Part shown: in pieces, positions 50,601 to 59,600 of the stretch
How the letters are laid out: the number at the start of each line of letters is the position of its first letter
Numbering within the stretch: position 1 is the first letter of the stretch
From: Bolinopsis microptera
Taxonomy: Eukaryota > Ctenophora > Tentaculata > Lobata > Bolinopsidae
Assembly (NCBI RefSeq): GCF_026151205.1
Contig: NC_087081.1
Coordinates: 3,663,246-3,727,245 of the forward strand
DNA: 64,000 nucleotides
Reading direction: 5' to 3'
Notes under the pieces: model-generated
Database searches by the model: none
What the model was told of the DNA's origin: nothing
The model's input: only the letters and a program-made list of their open reading frames with translations
Made by a program: the position numbers and the translations under genes

Positions 50601-53600
50601 TTCTTTGCCAAATGTAGGTTTCTTCCGTTATCCTGTCTTCTTCTGGCCTCGACAGAAAGTTATTTTGATGTCTGATAAAATAATTTGTCTGCGTTTACCT
50701 TTTTACTGAAAATACCCATCTTTTTACTGAAAATACCCGTCTCCGGCAGTGACTCTAACAATAAAGTTAGCAATTGGCGGCTCACTTCTGCTGCTTGTGA
50801 TAATAATAATAGTGATCTGCTGCTGCTTCTGCCGCAAGACAAAGGAACTGAAAGAGGAAGTGGAATACCACCGTGAGGTCCTATCTCAGGTTAATACTTA
50901 ATTATTTAATTATTTAACTACTTTTTTTAGTTAATTATCCCTTTCTCAGTTTGATAATAATAATAATTATTTAATTACTTTTTAGTTAATTAGCCCTTTT
51001 TCAGTTTAATACCTAATTACCTAATTATTAAATTACTTTTTTAGTTAATTAGCCCTTTTTCAGTTTAATACTTAATTACCTAATTATTAAATTACTTTTT
51101 CAATTAATTAATCCTCTCTCAGGTCATGTATCTCTCTAATCCCTTACCCATTCTTACCTGTCAGGTTGATGGAACTAGTACTATGTACAGTATGAACTTG
51201 TCACGTGGAGGTAAGACCAGTCTTCCTCCGAAGTACGAGGATATGTACTCTGAGGCCGGCACTAATGTGAGTCAGTATATTATACATTATACACTGTATA
51301 TTATAATTATACATTATACATACGAACACCGATGGGACAGTAAGACAACATTAAGACAACATTAAGACAACAATAAGACAACATTAAGACAACATTAAGA
51401 CAACAATAAGACAACGTTAACGCAACAAACACCAATAAGACAACAAACGATAAGACAACATTAAGACAACATTAAGGCAACATTAAGGCAACATTAAAGC
51501 AAACATTAAGACAACATTAAGGCAACATTAAGACAACATTAAGGCAACAATAAGACAAGATTAAGACAACAAACACCGATAAGACAACAAAATAGGATAA
51601 AATATTAAGACAACATTAAGACAACATTAAGACAACATTAAGACAACAAACTGTGTTAATGTGTCTTATTGGTGTCTTAATGTTGTCTTATTGTTGTCTT
51701 AATGTGTCTTAATGTTGTCTTAATGTCCCATCGGTGTTCGTTCTAGTTGTCCATTATACATTATACATTATAAAGTACGAGGATATGTACTCTGAGGCTG
51801 GTACTAATGTGAGTCGAGGGGCACATTTTTCAAATTGGTCTGATAATGTTATAAAAGTTCACAGTTTTCTTTAGAATCATGTAAAAGATGCAATGTTAAA
51901 CTCATTCTTGAAGCTGTAAGAGTTGCGATATTTACATTTCTTTTATCACCCCCGTTTTAGTTGCTCACTTTAATCACGTGAGTACTCCTAATCACGTGAC
52001 TACTCCTAATCACGTGACTACTCCTAATCACGTGACTACTCCTAATCACGTGACTACTCCTAATCACGTGACTACTCCTAATCACGTGACTACTCCTAAT
52101 CACGTGACTACTCCTAATCACGTGACTACTCCTAATCACGTGACTACTCCTAATCACGTGACTACTCCTAATCACGTGACTACTCCTAATCACGTGACTA
52201 CTCCTAATCACGTGACTACTCCTAATCACGTGACTACTCCTAATCACGTGACTACTCCAGACTTTAATCACGTGACTACTCCTAATCACGTGACTACTCC
52301 TAATCACGTGACTACTCCTAATCACGTGACTACTCCTAATCACGTGACTACTCCTAATCACGTGACTACTCCAGACTTTAATCACGTGACTACTCCTAAT
52401 CACGTGACTACTCCTAATCACGTGACTACTCCTCATCACGTGAATACTCCTACAGAACTACGACCCGATAGTGAAAGATAAGATGTACATGGAGCTGCAT
52501 GACACTGACGTTGCTGAATACAACCAGCCTTACTCGGAAGTGGGGCTCATGTCCCCCAAATATCAGAGAATCGAGTCCGACTACGAGCCCGCACCTCAGC
52601 TATTTATGAGCAGGTCAGCTTACAAGTTCATTAATTAATCAGTCTGTTAATTTAATAATTTTTTAGTTAATCAATTAGTTTGTTAATTCATTAATTAACT
52701 TGTTCATTAATTGTTTAGTTTATTGAATAGTTGGTACGTGTCATTAGTTAACTTATGTGGGGCCAGCACAAACTGTTCTAAAAGGGGTCCTGAATCGAAC
52801 AGCCTGACAGCCATCAATAAATATTCAGAATCTATCATGATTTTCTCATATTTCCACATGATTATAATCTAACCTATCTCTCCGCAGATCAAAGTCACGT
52901 GACAACATGTCACGTGGTCCAGATAACATGTTCTCCCCGCCCCTCATGAAGAAGTCCACCACCACACTAAGCTACCAGAACCTTAAGGAGCAGTCCTCTA
53001 AGTACCCTAGTGAAGTTGGCAGCATGAACAAATCTAGCGTCTCCAGATCAGCAACCAATATTAATAACCCCAGGTTAGAGGAACGTTATTGAGGAATAGA
53101 AAAAAAAAATGTAACTATATAAATAGAAAAATATGTATATAACTATATTGAGGAAAAGAAAAACCATAATTTTCATTCATCTCTCTCTTCAGTGGATCAA
53201 TCATGATTTGTTACTGGGGACGAATTGATAATCTCGAATTGAATGGAGATCCTTCATTCGTCCTCAGTAACCAATCAATTATTAACATACGCTGTACACT
53301 GTAATCTGTAAACTGTACATACTACATACCTCCAATTATAGATTGATGAATTTAACTGACCCCATCTAGGAAATTCTCACAGCCTGCAGACACCATGGGG
53401 GCGCAACCAGTGAAGATGAACCCCTTTGGGAACGTACAGAGACTGAAGAGTAATGATCATCCTGATGATGAGATTATGTCTATTACCTCTAAAATACCTC
53501 CCTCCGAAATCTCTGGTTCGTTTGAACGTGTGATTCTCTGCTATTTTTAGCTATTATAACTACCCTCTACTTTAAACTCCCTCCTTGAAAATAAGAAATG

Positions 53601-56600
53601 AGTAATAAACTTTAAAACCCTCTCAGATATGACACCTCCTGTTGAGTAATAAACTTTAAAACCCTCTCAGATATGACACCTCCTTTTGAGTAATAAACTT
53701 TAAAACCCTCTCAGATATGACACCTCCTGTTGAGTAATAAACTTTAAAACCCTCTCAGATATGACACCTCCTGTTGAGTAATAAACTTTAAAACCCTCTC
53801 AGATATGACACCTCCTGTTTAATAATAAACTTTAAAACCCTCTCAGATATGACACCTCCTGTTGAGTAATAAACTTTAAAACCCTCTCAGATATGACACC
53901 TCCTGTTGAGTAATAAACTTTAAAACCCTCTCAGATATGACACCTCCTGTTTAATAATAAACTTTAAAACCCTCTCAGATATGACACCTCCTGTTGAGTA
54001 ATAAACTTTAAAACCCTCTCAGATATGACACCTCCTGTTGAGTAATAAACTTTAAAACCCTCTCAGATATGACACCTCCTGTTTAATAATAAACTTTAAA
54101 ACCCTCTCAGATATGACACCTCCTGTTGAGTAATAACCTTTAAAACCCTCTCAGATATGACACCTCCTGTTGAGTAATAAACTTTAAAACCCTCTCAGAT
54201 ATGACACCTCCTGTTGAGTAATAAACTTTGAAACTCTCTCAGGTATGACACCTCCTGTTGAGTAATAAACTTTAAAACCCTCTCAGATATGACACCTCCT
54301 GTTGAGTAATAAACTTTAAAACCCTCTCAGATATGATACCTCCTGTTGAGTAATAAACTTTAAAACCCTCTCAGATATGACACCTCCTGTTGAGTAATAA
54401 ACTTTAAAACCCTCTCAGATATGACACCTCCTGTTGAGTAATAAACTTTAAAACCCTCTCAGATATGACACCTCCTGTTGAGTAATAAACTTTAAAACCC
54501 TCTCAGATATGACACCTCCTGTTGAGTAATAAACTTTAAAACCCTCTCAGATATGACACCTCCTGTTGAGTAATAAACTTTAAAACCCTCTCAGATATGA
54601 CACCTCCTGTTGAGTAATAAACTTTAAAACCCTCTCAGATATGACACCTCCTGTTGAGTAATAAACTTTAAAACCCTAGTCTCAGATATGACACCTCCTG
54701 TTGAGTAATAAACTTTAAAACCCTCTCAGATATGACACCTCCTGTTGAGTAATAAACTTTAAAACCCTAGTCTCAGATATGACACCTCCTGTTGAGTAAT
54801 AAACTTTAAAACCCTCTCAGATATGACACCTCCTGTTGAGTAATAAACTTTAAAACCCTAGTCTCAGATATGACACCTCCTGTTGAGTAATAAACTTTAA
54901 AACCCTCTCAGATATGACACCTCCTGTTGAGTAATAAACTTTAAAACCCTCTCAGATATGACACCTCCTGTTGAGTAATAAACTTTAAAACCCTCTCAGA
55001 TATGACACCTCCTGTTGAGTAATAAACTTTAAAACCCTAGTCTCAGATATGACACCTCCTGTTGAGTAATAAACTTTAAAACCCTCTCAGATATGACACC
55101 TCCTGTTGAGTAATAAACTTTAAAACCCTAGTCTCAGTCCTCAGATATGACACCTCCTGTTGAGTAATAAACTTTAAAACCCTAGTCTCAGATATGACAC
55201 CTCCTGTTGAGTAATAAACTTTAAAACCCTCTCAGATATGACACCTCCTGTTGAGTAATAAACTTTAAAACCCTCTCAGATATGACACCTCCTGTTGAGT
55301 AATAAACTTTAAAACCCTCTCAGATATGACACCTCCTGTTGAGTAATAAACTTTAAAACCCTCTCAGATATGACACCTCCTGTTGAGTAATAAACTTTAA
55401 AACCCTCTCAGATATGACACCTCCTGTTGAGTAATAAACTTTAAAACCCTCTCAGATATGACACCTCCTGTTGAGTAATAAACTTTAAAACCCTCTCAGA
55501 TATGACACCTCCTGTTGAGTAATAAACTTTAAAACCCTCTCAGATATGACACCTCCTGTTGAGTAATAAACTTTAAAACCCTCTCAGATATGACACCTCC
55601 TGTTGAGTAATAAACTTTAAAACCCTCTCAGATATGACACCTCCTGTTGAGTAATAAACTTTAAAACCCTCTCAGATATGACACCTCCTGTTGAGTAATA
55701 AACTTTAAAACCCTCTCAGATATGACACCTCCTGTTGAGTAATAAACTTTAAAACCCTCTCAGATATGACACCTCCTGTTGAGTAATAAACTTTAAAACC
55801 CTCTCAGATATGATACCTCCTGTTGAGTAATAAACTTTAAAACCCTCTCAGATATGACACCTCCTGTTGAGTAATAAACTTTGAAACTCTCTCAGGTATG
55901 ACACCTCCTGTTGAGTAATAAACTTTAAAACCCTCTCAGATATGACACCTCCTGTTGAGTAATAAACTTTAAAACCCTCTCAGATATGATACCTCCTGTT
56001 GAGTAATAAACTTTAAAACCCTCTCAGATATGACACCTCCTGTTGAGTAATAAACTTTAAAACCCTCTCAGATATGACACCTCCTGTTGAGTAATAAACT
56101 TTAAAACCCTCTCAGATATGACACCTCCTGTTGAGTAATAAACTTTAAAACCCTAGTCTCAGATATGACACCTCCTGTTGAGTAATAAACTTTAAAACCC
56201 TCTCAGATATGACACCTCCTGTTGAGTAATAAACTTTAAAACCCTAGTCTCAGTCCTCAGATATGACACCTCCTGTTGAGTAATAAACTTTAAAACCCTA
56301 GTCTCAGATATGACACCTCCTGTTGAGTAATAAACTTTAAAACCCTCTCAGATATGACACCTCCTGTTGAGTAATAAACTTTAAAACCCTCTCAGATATG
56401 ACACCTCCTGTTGAGTAATAAACTTTAAAACCCTCTCAGATATGACACCTCCTGTTGAGTAATAAACTTTAAAACCCTCTCAGATATGACACCTCCTGTT
56501 GAGTAATAAACTTTAAAACCCTCTCAGATATGACACCTCCTGTTGAGTAATAAACTTTAAAACCCTCTCAGATATGACACCTCCTGTTGAGTAATAAACT

Positions 56601-59600
56601 TTAAAACCCTCTCAGATATGACACCTCCTGTTGAGTAATAAACTTTAAAACCCTCTCAGATATGACACCTCCTGTTGAGTAATAAACTTTAAAACCCTCT
56701 CAGATATGACACCTCCTGTTGAGTAATAAACTTTAAAACCCTCTCAGATATGACACCTCCTGTTGAGTAATAAACTTTAAAACCCTCTCAGATATGACAC
56801 CTCCTGTTGAGTAATAAACTTTAAAACCCTCTCAGATATGACACTTCCTGTTGAGTAATAAACTTTAAAACCCTCTCAGATATGACACCTCCTGTTGAGT
56901 AATAAACTTTAAAACCCTCTCAGATATGATACCTCCTGTTGAGTAATAAACTTTAAAACCCTCTCAGATATGACACCTCCTGTTGAGTAATAAACTTTGA
57001 AACTCTCTCAGGTATGACACCTCCTGTTGAGTAATAAACTTTAAAACCCTCTCAGATATGACACCTCCTGTTGAGTAATAAACTTTAAAACCCTCTCAGA
57101 TATGATACCTCCTGTTGAGTAATAAACTTTAAAACCCTCTCAGATATGACACCTCCTGTTGAGTAATAAACTTTAAAACCCTCTCAGATATGACACCTCC
57201 TGTTGAGTAATAAACTTTAAAACCCTCTCAGATATGACACCTCCTGTTTAATAATAAACTTTAAAACCCTCTCAGATATGACACCTCCTGTTGAGTAATA
57301 AACTTTAAAACCCTCTCAGATATGACACCTCCTGTTGAGTAATAAACTTTAAAACCCTCTCAGATATGACACCTCCTGTTGAGTAATAAACTTTAAAACC
57401 CTCTCAGATATGACACCTCCTGTTGAGTAATAAACTTTAAAACCCTCTCAGATATGACACCTCCTGTTGAGTAATAAACTTTAAAACCCTCTCAGATATG
57501 ACACCTCCTGTTGAGTAATAAACTTTGAAACTCTCTCAGGTATGACACCTCCTGTTGAGTAATAAACTTTAAAACCCTCTCAGATATGACACCTCCTGTT
57601 GAGTAATAAACTTTAAAACCCTCTCAGATATGATACCTCCTGTTGAGTAATAAACTTTAAAACCCTCTCAGATATGACACCTCCTGTTGAGTAATAAACT
57701 TTAAAACCCTCTCAGATATGACACCTCCTGTTGAGTAATAAACTTTAAAACCCTCTCAGATATGACACCTCCTGTTTAATAATAAACTTTAAAACCCTCT
57801 CAGATATGACACCTCCTGTTGAGTAATAAACTTTAAAACCCTCTCAGATATGACACCTCCTGTTGAGTAATAAACTTTAAAACCCTCTCAGATATGACAC
57901 CTCCTGTTGAGTAATAAACTTTAAAACCCTCTCAGATATGACACCTCCTGTTGAGTAATAAACTTTAAAACCCTCTCAGATATGACACCTCCTGTTGAGT
58001 AATAAACTTTAAAACCCTCTCAGATATGACACCTCCTGTTGAGTAATAAACTTTGAAACTCTCTCAGATATGACACCTCCTGTTGAGTAATAAACTTTAA
58101 AACCCTCTCAGATATGACACCTCCTGTTGAGTAATAAACTTTAAAACCCTCTCAGATATGACACCTCCTGTTGAGTAATAAACTTTAAAACCCTCTCAGA
58201 TATGACACCTCCTGTTTAATAATAAACTTTAAAACCCTCTCAGATATGACACCTCCTGTTGAGTAATAAACTTTAAAACCCTCTCAGATATGACACCTCC
58301 TGTTGAGTAATAAACTTTAAAACCCTCTCAGATATGACACCTCCTGTTGAGTAATAAACTTTAAAACCCTCTCAGATATGACACCTCCTGTTGAGTAATA
58401 AACTTTAAAACCCTCTCAGATATGACACCTCCTGTTGAGTAATAAACTTTAAAACCCTCTCAGATATGACACCTCCTGTTGAGTAATAAACTTTAAAACC
58501 CTCTCAGATATGACACCTCCTGTTGAGTAATAAACTTTAAAACCCTCTCAGATATGACACCTCCTGTTGAGTAATAAACTTTAAAACCCTCTCAGATATG
58601 ACACCTCCTGTTGAATAATAAACCTTAAAACCCTCTCAGATATGACACCTCCTGTTGAGTAATAAACTTTGAAACTCTCTCAGATATGACACCTCCTGTT
58701 GAGTAATAAACTTTAAAACCCTCTCAGATATGACACCTCCTGTTTAGTAATAAACTTTAAAACCCTCTCAGATATGACACCTCCTGTTGAGTAATAAACT
58801 TTAAAACCCTCTCAGATATGACACCTCCTGTTGAGTAATAAACTTTAAAACCCTCTCAGATATGACACCTCCTGTGGAGTAATAAACTTTAAAACCCTCT
58901 CAGATATGACACCTCCTGTTGAGTAATAAACTTTAAAACCCTCTCAGATATGACACCTCCTGTTGAGTAATAAACTTTAAAACCCTCTCAGATATGACAC
59001 CTCCTGTTTAATAATAAACTTTAAAACCCTCTCAGATATGACACCTCCTGTTGCCATCCTCTCTCCTCGAGGCTGGGAGATCCCTGACGATCCTGCCAGA
59101 ATGTTCAGTCCTCCGACTGCGCGGCGTCCTAGAGAATATGAGCGGAAGTTCAGTGAGCCGGCCATCTTGCCCTGGCAAGATGCCCAGAATAAGGTCAATA
59201 ACTGGAACCTCCCTCCTACTGCAGAAGGTATGAAACAAGATGAACACATTTCACCTTCACACAAACGTTTTAACAACAGTTTTCAACGATGGCTGGAGTT
59301 GGTATTTGGGTTATATTTATAGATTTATGGTTATTGCTTAGGATCGAGGATAATATGGGTAAAGTTTTATAACCTCTAAATCCACTACAGAATTATACGA
59401 CAGACCTCCCAAAAGCGGCTGGTCAACCCCAGCTGGTCCCCTGAGTACAGTGGGAGAATCCACCGGCAAATCCTCGGCCACCCTGGACACCATCAGTGTG
59501 ACACCTACCTACCTGACAAAACCAATCAGTCTCCCCAAACCCAGCACCCACCCTTCTGATAGGGTTGCTGACTGTGTGTCCCCTCCCCCACTTTCAGTAG

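Noticed and set aside
51957-52481. Frames of 160-167 codons on both strands (NHVTTP and SSHVIR repeats)
   Set aside because: An 18-bp unit keeps any stop-free frame open. The plus frame runs into exon 17 out of phase, and a good acceptor ends the array.
53600-59052. CRISPR or coding tandem repeat
   Set aside because: No spacers, a TAA in every unit in the exon frame, and intron-type sequence.
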